Assembly: GCF_963576675.1 (NCBI RefSeq)
Contig: NC_088910.1
Span: 100,902,807-100,966,806 of the forward strand
DNA: 64,000 nucleotides
Direction: 5' to 3'
Origin: Euphorbia lathyris
Taxonomy: Eukaryota; Streptophyta; Magnoliopsida; Malpighiales; Euphorbiaceae
Part shown: in pieces, positions 44,554-55,814 of the stretch
How the letters are laid out: each line of letters begins with the position of its first letter
Position numbering within the stretch: the first letter of the stretch is position 1
Made by a program: the position numbers and the translations under genes
Notes under the pieces: generated by a model
Database searches by the model: none
What the model was told of the DNA's origin: nothing
Seen by the model: the letters and a program-made list of their open reading frames with translations, nothing else

Positions 44554-46322
44554 TGAAAAATACACTTGTAAACTAACCGCCAACCGATGAGAAAGTCCGG
44601 CACTACGCAGGGCGTGTCTTCCAATACGCGGGGCGTAGATCAAGCAACCAGAGAAGGTCTGCTTCAGAGGCTCCAATACGCGGGATGTAACCTCAGAGAC
44701 GTCACGCGTAAAACTTGGCAACAAGGCGTTTCGAGATCAGAAGCTCCAACACGCGGGGCGTCCATTCTCATACGCATGACATACTTCCTTACGCGGGACG
44801 TAATGCCAAGTACGCCACGCGTATGCACCATCAACAAAACGCGCCAACTCTAGAAGTTGCGCTACGCGCGGCGTAGTCGGACATACGCGGGGCGTAACCT
44901 CTCTTCCGGCAGCAGTTGGAAGCAGTCAATGGGAGTTAATGGTAGTTAGTGGAAGTTGAGAGTGGGGTGATGTGGCATGTATGTAGTTGAGTTAGTTGGT
45001 GAATAATAACCAAAATGCCACTCCAAAATACTATAAATAGACCCCCTCCTCTTCATTAAAAAACACACTCAACACACATACAAACTCCTCTCTAAAGGTT
45101 ACTCTCAATGCTCTCTTTTTAGTTCTTAGTTCTTAGCTCCTAGTTCTTCAAGTTCTTCCTTTCGTTCTTTATTTTTCTTAGTTTCAATCCCTTTTTTAGC
45201 TCTTCTTCAGCTTTAATCCAAGTTTCAATAGCCTCTTTCCAAGTCCTTTCCAATTCAATTTAGCATTCCAAGCCTTCAATTTGCTCAATTCCTAGCTATA
45301 ATTCTGTTTTCAAATCAATTTTCCAGATTCGTCCAAGTATTTTCAAAGCCCGATTCCGTCTATTTAAATTCATTTTTTGCTTTCAATCCCTTCGACAAAG
45401 TTGTTCCTAACGTCCTGAAGTTCGATCTAGTGTATTTATTTGCCCAATTCCGTGCCCAGAAACTCTAGTTACAAGCCGATCTTTCCAGCCCAAATTCTTT
45501 TAGACATTCTGTTTCCAGAATTTTCTAGATTCGTCCAGTTATTTTCAACTCCCAATTTCGTCTACTTAACATCCGTTTTAGCTTTCGATCCCTTATAGAA
45601 GTTTGTTCCTGACCTCCTGAAGTTAAATTTAGCCTATTTACTCGTCCAATTCCGTGTTCTTAAGCATCCAAACGAGCCTCCCGAAATTGAGGGTTAAATC
45701 TGCCCCATTTGCCTACCAACGTTTAGTCATTGCACAAAGCACATACCGTACGGGCCCGACCGGTTGCAGCTCTCCGAGGACCTCGCACCAATACCAAAAT
45801 TCAACATCAATCCGAGATAGCTATTGTGGCTCCGAGTTTGTTGTTGAATTCCATTTTATTTTAATTGCACTTCAATTCCTTGTATTTAATTTGTCCTTCC
45901 AATTCAATTGAATTAGCTATATGTTTAGTATAGAAGTTCTTCAATTGTAATTCATTTCCAGTTTCATGTTTCAAACACTTATTCAATCAATAAATACCAA
46001 TTTTCACCAAATCTTGTGTCAATTTCGCATCTTTCAATTTCTTTATTTTTCACGTCTTCAATTTATTCACATTAGCTTAAATAAAACAATTTATCTAGCA
46101 AAGTTTCTATAACGGCGCTAGAGACCCAAGAGGGACTTTTTCAATCCTTGCGTCTCTCGCCAATCGCTTCGATTAGATTTCAAGTTTTGGCGCGCAAATC
46201 CATAAACTTAACCAACTTTAATAATTGAGAAATAATTTCTCTGGCACGCCCGCACCCTAACCACACGTGACAAGGTTGAAATTAGCATATTCGCAAAATA
46301 TCGCTAACACTATCATTTTTCA
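44554..46322 (+). mobile_element. LTR-like sequence with repeated ACGCGGGGCGT word
   Basis: Starts TGAAAAATACACTTG and may end ATCATTTTTCA (46322), giving an 8-bp TG..CA inverted end. The flanking 5 bp do not match, so the borders are tentative. Between 44600 and 44900 about twelve copies or variants of ACGCGGGGCGT occur. A TATA box (CTATAAATAG, 45031-45040) is followed by an ACACACTCAACACACATAC leader, a long CT-rich tract and TTTTGGCGCGC. The layout (GC-word block, TATA, leader) matches those at 13474 and 30160. It is either a long solo LTR or LTR plus leader of a Ty3/gypsy element. Confidence 0.6.
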
Positions 46323-46642
46323 TTTATAACCTTTTTGGATTTTGCAAGAGAAAAAACGTTTTATTTTATCCATATATCATTAAATCTATATAATTACAGT
46401 AGAAAAGATTCAGATTCGAATATCCGAAAGCAGTGTCGAAGCCTGTATTTATATTTAGGTAGGGGATATAGGAATTTATACAGAAAAAAAATATAAAGTT
46501 AAGGTTTCTTTTCCCTGTTATTTTTAGGGAAATGCATATTCGTAGCATACGAAATGGTAAAATTTACTTCTCACGTTTCCAAACAAAATCAATTTTATAT
46601 TTATATGATAAAAAAAAAATTAAATGGACAAGTTTGATTGTT
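46323..46642. other. AT-rich spacer
   Basis: No feature seen. Confidence 0.45.
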
Positions 46643-46815
46643 ACTCCATCCATTCCATTATATAAGTCATTCTAAGATATTTCATATAAATTAAGAAATA
46701 TATTGGTTGACAAAAAAAAAATTCTCTCTCATGTCACTATTGGAAAATAAACATTGGAATATTAAAAAACATATGTACCAATACAAAAAAAAATTAATAT
46801 TTGAATCAAGAAATT
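46643..46815. mobile_element. Stowaway-like MITE, left part only
   Basis: ACTCCATCCATTCCATTATA followed by TAAGTCATTCTAAG and AATTCTCTCTCATGT matches the element rebuilt from 35921-37712. It stops at about 46815 where unrelated sequence begins. Confidence 0.6.
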
Positions 46816-47280
46816 TGGCAGGGGCAGAGGTGAACTCGTTAACAACGACTAAGATGCCCGGAGGAAGGGGAAATTCTATCACCCACTCGAGGAACAGGGT
46901 AAACATACCCATCTTTGTGGAGGAGAGGGAAGATGTACTGTATCATGGCCTTCGGGTATCAACAGGAAAAATTCTTTCAGCCATGGATAGATGTCAGGAA
47001 GGGATGTTAGTCGGGTTTTTGTAATGGTGGAAGGTTGATCAAAAGCTTTGGGATTGGATTTTTTGGGTTTGGTTTTCTTCCCCTCTAGGGAATTTTCACC
47101 CTCAAGGTTTTCAACGTTTTGGTATTGAGGAAGGGGAGATTCAGATCCTTCGACAGTATTTTACAAAGTTTCTGGGAAAGGTTTGTTGGTCCTTTGTGTT
47201 ATGAGAATAAGTTCCTAAGGAGGGTTAAATGAATTATTTAAAATTTTAAGTATTAAGGCTGACTTGTTTTTCTCGTGAGT
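46816..47280. other. Unclassified moderately GC-rich segment
   Basis: An open stretch on the plus strand (to 47024) reads NLAGAEVNSLTTTKMPGGRG and later EEREDVLYHGLRVSTGKI. I do not recognise it. Its composition differs from the AT-rich flanks and suggests transposon coding debris, perhaps LINE ORF1 tail, but no motif proves this. Confidence 0.3.
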
Positions 47281-47700
47281 TGTATTTTCTCACACAGATT
47301 AATAGCACAATGATACTGATTACGGTCAGAGACAGCTTTAGTTGGTCAGCAACTAAAGTTGTTTATGATTTTGATTCAGGAGACATCACTTAGAAGTCTA
47401 TTCCTGAACTCAGCACTAGATCAAGAAACTCAGCAGGTTTAAGTTAAATGTTTTCATAGCCAAAAATAAAAGCAAGAAGATATAGGAGATGAGGGATAGA
47501 AAATGTTACTCAACAGTTTATCCTGGTTCGGCCTCCTGCCTACATCCAGTCCTCGGAATTTATTTTCCAAGCTTTAATCCACTACTGAGCTCTTTTGAGT
47601 AGAGCACACACCCTTTACAATAGTCAGCGAGCAGTTACAGAGTACCGTCCTCTATATACCTACACTCAGACCTATCTTATTATTTGAGTAAAGACATGCA
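47281..47700. other. Probable LTR or leader debris
   Basis: TATCCTGGTTCGGCCTCCTG and TACATCCAGTCCTCGGAATT (47520-47560) resemble the GTGGTTCGGC..CTACGTCC stretch common in plant retroelement leaders. There are no ends or coding motifs. Confidence 0.35.
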
Positions 47701-49275
47701 CTTCTTTCAAATGGAATGAAATGAACACCATGACACATGTTTTCATACCATACGTGCTTGGAGACCACAAGATGGAAATGGACGATCTCAACATTTTCCT
47801 GGTGTGAGACTCACTTCGTGAAACTATGGTTTTTCGACATGTTATCCTCAAGATCCTTAACTAGTTCTAGAAATATAATTTAATGTGGCTACCTTAAAAG
47901 GATGATCTCATAGAGTATGTGATAATTCAACTTAGAAAGGGACCGACTAGATAAGCGAATTAAATTATGATGGAAATAACATAGTAAGAGCTAAAGATGT
48001 CATATGTTCACATCTTCAATGTTTTCTATGTTAACTTTCACAATCCAGACAATTATGTTCATGTGCATAATTATGAGAATAGAAAATTATAGAGATAAAA
48101 CTGATTATAGTGATTGTGATATAAAATCTAGGATAAAGCATACAATTATTCTACAACACATGTTCATAAACAAAAGCTATATATCACCAACAAGTGTATA
48201 GTGATTGTTTTGGTACACATTACAAGAGAGCATGTATATCTTCGATGTGTATGATACTAGAGCTCTCGATAGTATATCGGTCGCACAAACTATTTACGAG
48301 TTTGAATGAGATAGTAAGAGATATATTTACACTACGTACGAGTGAAAGATGTAAAAATTAATTAATTGGATCAGATGAGCATAATTAGTTATCCCCGTAA
48401 TAAGAATGGACCAAGCATGATTCTATTAGGATTAAGTTTAATTATAATAAGCGGCATATAAATAGAACCTTATGTCACGTCTAAACTCTAACCTAACATA
48501 ATGAATATTATAGAAAACTCTATACAATAGATAATCAGTTAAATCGTTCTTGACCGTATGTTTTCCCTTCAAAATCTATTGTTTTTACAAAGTCATCCGG
48601 TCAATAATAATCCAATGACAATTATTGTCAATGATTTTGTATACAATAAATAATGGAGTAGAATAATTTTGAAAAGAATGGTTTTTTTTTTTTTTTTTTT
48701 TTTTGATAAAGGAAAGAATGGTTTTTGCAGCATAGGTATAAGTATTATTTCTTTTCTTAATTTCTAATTTTGGTATACATGTCAATGGGGATATATACGT
48801 GGCCTAATAGTAGCGTGCCAAGTGTCATAAGAAAAAGGAAGTAATTGAATGGAGCAATGAAAACAAGGTTGGACCATATGTGCGTATGCTATTGGAGCTG
48901 GAGCTGGCAATCATGATGGAGAATTTAAGGTGGCTGTCCCATTTGTCCTTCACAATTCATTACTCCTATCCAATATATATATCTTTTTTTTTTTTCATAT
49001 ATCATTTGATTAATTTAAGTTAATTAGATATTTTTAAGTGATTTTTCTTCCAAAAAAATGTTTAAAATTGAATTCGAGCCATATTTTTTTTATTTAAGTT
49101 AATTTTAAAATAACGGTCACATTTGATTAAATTGCATATCTATACATACATGAAATGTATATATAAAAAATAGACTACAACATCCTTATTTATACTCCAC
49201 ATAAGATAAAAATGGAGTAATTAGTTTCAAACTAAAAGAAAATAAAATAATAGAAAAGTAGAAAAAAATTGTTTG
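47701..49275. other. Intergenic DNA, nothing recognised
   Basis: AT-rich, with a T run at 48682-48704. The open frames here have no recognisable features. Confidence 0.5.
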
Positions 49276-49289
49276 AAAACTAAACCTAG

Positions 49290-49406
49290 CCTAGTGGTTG
49301 AGAGCTTACCTATGCCTTGAAAAGTCATGGGTTCGAATCACATCCGGATCTGGTGTGGATTTTTCTTTATTCTTTAATGTAAGCACATTTTGCACAATTT
49401 AAAAAA
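49290..49406 (+). mobile_element. tRNA-derived SINE with target duplication
   Basis: Flanked by AAAACTAAACCTAG (49276-49289) and AAAACTATACCTAG (49407-49420), 13 of 14 identical. The body has an A-box-like TAGTGGTTGAGAGC (49292-49305) and a B-box GGGTTCGAATCAC (49329-49341), then CATCCGGATCTGGTG and a TTTAATGTAAGCACATTTTG tail with an A run. The right duplication overlaps the CTAG end of the small Helitron, so the SINE landed at that element's terminus. Confidence 0.85.
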
Positions 49407-49416
49407 AAAACTATAC

Positions 49417-49676
49417 CTAGTTTTTAGTCCGTGTGATGCAGATTCATTTTGGTATATAAATATTTAAAAAATTATAATTTAATAATTACAATTAATAACA
49501 TAAAGAGTGTTATCTAAATTAAATTTTATTATTTTATTTTTATATTTAATTTAAATAATCTTTTAATAGATAAATGTAATACTAAATCAATATATTATAT
49601 ATCTATATTATATTTTTTATCAGTAAAAAACAGGAACATCTCAGCTCCATTGTTACTGTTTTAAATCACATATAGA
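49417..49676 (-). mobile_element. Small Helitron (260 bp), relative of 38176-41981
   Basis: On the minus strand it begins TCTATATGTGATTTAAAACA, continues CAGTAACAATGGAGCTGAG and TTTTTTACTGATAAAAAAT, and ends with an AATCTGCATCACACGGAC hairpin remnant and CTAG. This is the same 5' and 3' sequence as the large Helitron, with a single 5' unit and a decayed terminal hairpin. An A precedes TC, as expected for the target. Confidence 0.85.
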
Positions 49677-51339
49677 TTTGAAATGAAGAGTATTAATTAT
49701 AAGCTTATGTTTTTAGGGTTAATGTGTAAAAATACCCATAATGTTTACAACCATGATCAATTTTACCTTTAACATCTACAATTGTACAATTTTACTCCTA
49801 ACGTTAACAAGTATGATCAATTTGAGAAATAATTTATCAAATTATCTTCTCGATCATGAATCTTGTCATCGACACTTCACATGTGCGTCATTTTATCACT
49901 AATTAGCAATAGATCATAAACATATGATTAGACTTAAAATATATATATATATATATATATAATATTTTTACGAGTTAGACAAAAAAATTGAAATATTTCG
50001 TCGAATTAAAAAAATATTAACCTCCAATTCTATTCTTAAATCACAAAAATATTAATTTTTTTTAAAACCAACTGATATACAATTGATATAAAATAAGGAA
50101 CAAGATATTTATATTTTATAATAATATCTAAAATTGATTTAAGGTTAATGTTATAAGTTGCTAGTGATTGTAAACATGACCTTATCTATTGCTTTCATGA
50201 CATCCATACAAGAAAAATTGGTTCGATTGCAGAAAAAAACAAAAAATGATAAAAATTCCCAACAACTATATTTACATAGTATATAGAAAATTTAAATATG
50301 ATATATAGAGGACCCTCTTACATGTGTATTTTCAAATTTTCATGTTTCATAGAAATGAAGACACCCTTCGATACAAGGCTTATAATAATAATAAATAATA
50401 GTCCCACCTCAGTTACTCTCTTGTCCATTTACCTCTCATAATTAATTTTAATCAAAATTTAAATTATTATGCTAAAATTAAAAACTCTATAACTATAGTG
50501 CAATCAAAGTAAATTAATTAGCACAATTATTTTAAATAATGGAATCAAACTAAATTAATTAGCAAAATAATTTTGATTATATATAGATAGCTTCTTGATC
50601 CATTATCAGTATATACAAAGTTAATTTAAGTATAGAAGTGGAAATGTCACAATCAATAATACTATATATGTAGTGTCAAATTTTGTTGACAAGAGAGAGA
50701 GAGTATCAAGTAAGCAATTAGTAGTGAATTATTTTTTTTTTTTGGTAGAAAGTAGTGAATTAATTAATAGAAGGCCCACTATATTTTATACTATATAATA
50801 TAATATTAATAAATAGAGTAGGGATCGATTATTGGGATAGTCGAATTAATAGTAGCCATGCTGGCATATAAAGGACTATTTATTAATAGGAAGCTTAATT
50901 CATAGTGTAAAGTTGATGAGAGAATCATTTCTCTTTTTTCTTGGGAATTTTAGCTTCTTTTTTTTTCGATCTCCAAACTTTAATTGCTTATGCAATTATG
51001 CTTACTACAGATTCTTTAATGCTATCTCAATTTATTTAATACATCCTTTTAGGCTTGGGACCATATATTATATTATATATTGTTGTGTTATATTTGATGC
51101 GTATGATTCCAAAGTTTTAATTCAAATATTACTATAAACAATGGGTTAAATTTGTAACAGGTGAAAGTTCATGCTATATGATGTTCAACTCATTTCAAGA
51201 AGAAAATAAGAGTACATTTCACCTAAATTAACATGTGGCATTTCGTATAAATTACAAATTAGTGTCCACGTTTAAAACTCCAAGTCAAATGACATTCCAA
51301 TCATTGTGGATGGTAATGTGGACTCGTTGGACTAATGGT
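49677..51339. other. AT-rich intergenic DNA
   Basis: Contains a (TA)n run near 49940-49960, a GAGAGAGAG run near 50692, and the segment AATGTTTACAACCATGATCAA / CTAACGTTAACAAGTATGATCAA (49738-49820), which resembles the TACCCCTAACGTT ends of the Mutator-like element at 36513. No second end was found. Confidence 0.45.
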
Positions 51340-51476
51340 GCGTGCGATTATGTTTGTATTTCAATAGAATACAAACTCGTAATGCGGCCTGTCCAACCAA
51401 TTGATTCGGGAACCGGCAAGGAGACCTGTACGAATTGAACTGGTTTAAATAGTTGAATCAGGAACTGGTGCAACCC
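51340..51476. mobile_element. Element end with GGTTGCACC-type terminus
   Basis: Ends GAACTGGTGCAACCCTAA. It includes AACTCGTAATGCGGCC and CGGGAACCGGCAAGGAGACC. The same sequence in reverse orientation occurs at 52990-53130. The GGGTTGCACC end is similar in style to the AGGGGTGTGCA hAT ends here, but no duplication was identified. Confidence 0.5.
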
Positions 51477-51739
51477 TAAATTTTTAGTTATTTAGTAAAA
51501 ACAATTGTATTGAATGTGCTTAAATTATGTAAAAGTAGGAAAAAAACATGGTTTAACTACGTTTAAAAATAGGCAACAATGATGGTATTGGATTTGTTTA
51601 AAATTTGCAAAAGAATTACGCTTTAAACTATTTTTTAATTAAAATTTGAGATTTCAGTAAAAGTAGGTCGGTCCAAAGGACCTCATTCCAATGCAACATT
51701 CACGCCGTGCAAATGCACCCCTGCACATGAGAGACCTCA

Positions 51740-51885
51740 TTTCTATAAATCTAGTTTGATGTCCGATCTGGTTCTTATGACATTTGTTATCTCTCCCGCT
51801 CAAGTTGAACATTGCATTGATGAGAACATCAACCCGGGGGGGGGGGGGGGGGGGGGTGGACATCAAACCAAATTTATAGAGAAAT
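51740..51885. repeat. 21-nt G homopolymer within a small inverted repeat
   Basis: G at 51836-51856. AAATCTAGTTTGATGTCC (51748-51765) and GGACATCAAACCAAATTT (51859-51876) are inverted around it, extended by TTCTATA / TATAGAGAA. Probably a small foldback element. Confidence 0.6.
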
Positions 51886-52555
51886 CACATGTCACTTGCC
51901 AAACCAGATGCCGTAATAAATAAATAAATAATATTTATATATTACATATATATATATATATAATTAATTAATTTAAAATTAGTTTTATAAATTATATAGA
52001 TCCAAAACAAATTATAAACAATTTTTGGTTTGTTTTTTTTTTTTTTTTTGTTAACTTGAGGTTTAAATATATAATGGATAATTGAAGTTTAGAATAACTT
52101 GAAGTACATCAACGTATTTTATGCCACAAGATCTTTTTAACAATATATTATAAACTTAAAACAGATAAGTGATGCATGAGAAAATTGATGCTCAAAGTGA
52201 ACCACTTGAAATAGTTTGGAAGATGATAAAATGAAATTAAGTTTTTTTTTATCCCACATAGGAAAGAAGTGAGAATTTTAACTAGTAAATGACATTTACA
52301 CATTTCTAGTAGGGGCAAAGATTCTTTCATATGCAGGAATGCGTCAACTCACCATTAGATTAGAGGCACCTGCCGCACCATCACAACTTGAACACGTGAA
52401 TGCCTCACCAAAATGACGTATTTGGACCGGCCTAGTTTTATTAGAATATTGAATTTAAATTGAAAACATGCGTTTAAAGTTTTTTTTTTTTCAAATTTTA
52501 GACAGATTCAGTACCATCATTTTTGCATATTTTTAAACATACTCAATACAACTTT
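51886..52555. other. AT-rich intergenic DNA
   Basis: (TA)n near 51945-51962 and a T run near 52030-52049. Nothing else seen. Confidence 0.45.
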
Positions 52556-52975
52556 TTAGGTTAATTTCAATTAATGTCCTGTGGTTTCACATTTTTTATT
52601 GATCGGTATCTCTAATGGGTAAAATTTTCATTTTTCCAAATTTGGCTGATAACAACCTCAAAATGAAAATTTCCAAGAATTAAAGTTGTTTAGTATCATA
52701 TTTACTATGGAGCCACATTTTTTATTTTTCAAAATCATCATTTTTGTAGTTTTATCTCTCTAGATGTTAACTTTCTCTCTCATAAAAAAACAACACATAA
52801 ATAACCTCAACCCTAAAAAGTTGAAGAATTAAAATTGATTAAAATATCATTTAATTCTTAGAAATTAAATTTGGAAAAAAGAAAATTTTATCAAACATAG
52901 ATACTGATCTGCAAAAAAAAAAAAAGAAAAAAATGAAACCAAATGATTTTATTTAAAATTAACATTTTTTTTTAC
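52556..52975. mobile_element. Palindromic element of the TGTGGTTTCA family
   Basis: GGTTAATTTCAATTAATG and CCTGTGGTTTCACATTTTT at the left mirror AATGAAACCAAATGATTTTA and AAAATTAACA at the right. The core has TTAGTATCATATTTACTATG and TTTTTCAAAATCATCATTTT, in the opposite orientation to the 53625 copy. Confidence 0.62.
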
Positions 52976-52989
52976 TAAATAGCCAAAAA

Positions 52990-53130
52990 CCAGGGGTTGC
53001 ACCGGTTCCTGGTCCCCGATTCATGCCGGTTTGTTGAAGACTCAACAAACCAGCTCAACTCGGGCCGGACTCCTTGTCGGTTCCTGATTCAATCGGTCAG
53101 ATCGGCCGGTTTGCTACGAGTTTTATAACA
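52990..53130. mobile_element. Element end with GGTTGCACC-type terminus, second copy
   Basis: CAGGGGTTGCACCGGTTCC starts the segment. It then contains CTTGTCGGTTCCTGATTCAA and GGCCGGTTTGCTACGAGTTT, the inverted counterpart of 51340-51476. Confidence 0.5.
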
Positions 53131-53139
53131 TTGAGTATT

Positions 53140-53605
53140 ATTATAATACTTATTGATACCATACAAAATAAATACTGACACATTCAGGATTGAGCGCCTT
53201 TAGATATTTCCTGGAATCGTTTTCCATCAAGAAAAACCCTCTAGTTGAAACCAACCAGAAGACTTCTCCTAGAAAGACTCCTCCTAAAGGAAGACCTCTC
53301 ACAATATGAGAAGGATTCCTAATAAAGGAAGAAATCCTAGAAGGAGAGAGATTCGACAGAAACACTATAAATAAACAGGTACGATAAAATCTAAAAGGTA
53401 CTTTAACATCATTATCTCACAAACAATTCATCACCTTTAACCCTTACTTACTTAAGTGTCAAAGCGGATTCGCCAGACTCTGACTTTCCGTTCTATCTTT
53501 TGAGGATTTGGAAAAAGTTTCAGAAACAGAGTTAACACTTTTATATGTCCTACACGAGTTGTATTAGAAGTAAAATACTCTAAAAGGGGGTTTCGGTTTT
53601 AGTGT
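53140..53605 (+). mobile_element. LTR-like fragment with TATA box
   Basis: CACTATAAATAAACAGG (53360-53376) is preceded by purine-rich AGGAAGAAATCC repeats and followed by TTACTTACTTAAGTGTCAAA, resembling the TATA and downstream region of plant LTR-retrotransposon LTRs. The ends were not established, so class and borders are uncertain. Confidence 0.4.
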
Positions 53606-53624
53606 CGATATATATTAGGGTAAA

Positions 53625-54093
53625 TTTCAAATAAAACCCATGTGGTTTCACTAATTTTCAGATAAAGGACTGTAGTTTACTTTTTGTCAAAACGAGGATT
53701 GAGGTTTTCAACTTTAGTAAAATAAGGACTTTTTCGATTGACAAAAATGACATATTTTAAGAACTACTAATATTTTAAGCAACTTTAATTCTTCAACTTT
53801 TTTATTTCGAGATTATTTAGATGATGTTTGGTAAAGAGAGAGAAAGTTAATATTTAGAGAGAGAAAGTTCCAAAAAAGATGATTTTCTAAAATCGAAAAT
53901 GTAGTTCCATAGAAAATATGATATTGAACAACTTTAATTCTTGAAAATTTTTATTTTCAGGTCGTTAAAGATAGTTTTAATAGCATTATTAAAAGTGTGA
54001 AACCTCAATCCTCGTTTTGACAAAAAGTAAACCACGGTCCTTTATCTGAAAATTAGTGAAACCACATGGGTTTTATTTGAACTTTACCCTATA
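53625..54093. mobile_element. Palindromic element with ~100-bp near-perfect arms (TGTGGTTTCA family)
   Basis: The left arm starts GGGTAAATTTCAAATAAAAC and contains GTGGTTTCACTAATTTTCAG and TTTGTCAAAACGAGGATTGA. The right arm is its reverse complement, ending ATTTGAACTTTACCC, with only scattered mismatches over about 100 bp. The core has GATGATTTTCTAAAATCGAA and GTAGTTCCATAGAAAATATG. Flanks are TATATAT on both sides, so the target duplication is ambiguous. Confidence 0.82.
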
Positions 54094-54585
54094 TATTATT
54101 ATCTTGATTAACAAGAGAATATGTTAATACTATTTAATAAATGGTAAAATATAAATAAAGAAGTAAATAGTTAAGATCCAAACTTCCAAGATTGACCAAT
54201 ATGGATGAGTGTGTGTTGAAATAAACATGATATATAAGATAAACACATTAATTGGGTATGAATATATTTAGTATAGACAATAAAATATATGGCTAATCAT
54301 ATCATATCATAAATATAAATATGTATATTGTCAAATGCCTATAGAAAATGACACTGTAATTACTACATGCTCTTTCTCTATATATACTCCTTTAATAGGA
54401 TGTTCACCCTATTCAATCCATACTCAACTGTCTAAATTATAAATAGTACCATATTAATTAATTTACAAATACAGATATTTAATTAATCTTTTCGACTTTC
54501 TTTCAAAAAAAAATTTAATCTTTTGGTCTAGTTGATTAACATACAACTGATTACTTAATTGAATAGGATCAACCATAGTAAAATA
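54094..54585. other. AT-rich intergenic DNA
   Basis: No feature seen. Confidence 0.45.
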
Positions 54586-54589
54586 GTTC

Positions 54590-54690
54590 AAGTCTTAGTC
54601 TAGTGGTTGGGAGTCTACCCATAATTAAAAAAATTATGTGTTCGAATTATATGAGGTGGAGATTCCCTGAAACCCACGGGAATCTGAAAC
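54590..54690 (+). mobile_element. Degenerate tRNA-derived SINE
   Basis: TAGTCTAGTGGTTGGGAGTC (A-box region, 54596-54615) and GTGTTCGAATTATATGAGG (B-box region, 54638-54656) align with the SINEs at 49290 and 14250-14371, followed by GGTGGAGATT. No tail or duplication was identified. Confidence 0.6.
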
Positions 54691-55235
54691 AATGGAACAA
54701 ATAATTCCCAAAATATTCGGGGATGGAGATGGAGTAAGAAACATTTTCCATTCAAAACTGAAATGGATATAGGGGCAGGGTACTAAAGACATGCTACCCA
54801 ATTGCACAAGTCTATTACATATTTTCTAAAAATACCCTTAGTATATATATAACAAACACTTTCAAGAATCACTTCCATTTCATCTCCAAAATCACTTTCA
54901 AGCTTCAACATTTGTCTCCAGACATCAGGTAAGTTATTTTTGATATTAAACACATAATAATCAATTGCAATTTTGGAAATGTCATACTCAAAGTTTTTAC
55001 GCATTTATAAATATATAGATCTAGGTTCGATGTTCGCACATCGCAAAATGCGAACATCCTTAAAAAATGTGACCAATCTTTTCTCACTTGCATTTAATGT
55101 ACAATGTGATTGGCTTGCGAACGATCTACCTGTATAAGTGTTCGCAAATGCGATTTTTTTTCCGCATAGCATTGCTACATATATAGTTCATAAGATGCGA
55201 AGCGCATATCCACATATGCGATTGTACAAAGTAAA
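54691..55235. other. Intergenic DNA with repeated ATGCGA words
   Basis: TTCGCACATCGCAAAATGCGAAC (55033-55055), TGTTCGCAAATGCGA and CACATATGCGA form short inverted and direct repeats. The minus-strand open frame (55004-54783) has no recognised features. Confidence 0.35.
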
Positions 55236-55239
55236 TGTG

Positions 55240-55713
55240 AAAGTGAATTTGGTTTTTTGGTTCGGTTTTTTGACATTTCGGTTCGGTGTCGGTTTAATTT
55301 TTTGGTGTATTTCGGTTCGGTTTGACAAAAAAAATGTAAAAAAACCGAACCGCACCGAGTTACACATATTCTATATTATTTTATATATATACGCACATGT
55401 ATTTGAATTTACAAGTTTAATTTTGTTTATTATTGTTGAGATAATAAGCTAATATTAATATATTTTGAAAGTATTTCAAATTTTTTATTTTTAAGGTAAA
55501 TTTAATGATAAAATATAGTCATTTGTATTTATTGTTTTTATTTTTTAATTAAATTTGGTTTAAAACCAAACCGCACCGAATATTTCGGTTCGGTTATATT
55601 TCGGTTTTATATGTTATTCGGATCGGTGTTGGTGTGAATTATTTTAGTAATTTCGGTATTCAGTTTTTTCGGTTAAGTTCGGTTTGGTTTTGAACTGATG
55701 CACACCCCTAAAC
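55240..55713. mobile_element. hAT-like MITE remnant with GGTTCGGTT words
   Basis: The right end reads GAACTGATGCACACCCCTAA, the complement of the TAGGGGTGTGCATC terminus of 35057-35698. Both sides carry TTTCGGTTCGG and AACCGAACCGCACC. The left terminus is missing or decayed, and no 8-bp duplication was found. Confidence 0.65.
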
Positions 55714-55814
55714 TTAGTTTAGCGCAATTTCATTCAGTTTCACTTAATTTCAAACTACGTTTTCTATGTTTATGACATGATTCTTTTAGGAATTTGACAA
55801 TGTATTTTGATCTT

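Noticed and set aside
44587..44853. Plus-strand frame of 88 residues
   Set aside because: It translates the ACGCGGGGCGT words; not a gene.
46707..47024. 105-residue plus-strand frame as a possible gene
   Set aside because: The first part is Stowaway-like MITE sequence and the rest is unrecognised; no promoter or splice support.
49290..49406. tRNA gene (A and B boxes present)
   Set aside because: No cloverleaf with matching acceptor and anticodon arms could be read; tail and target duplication show a SINE.
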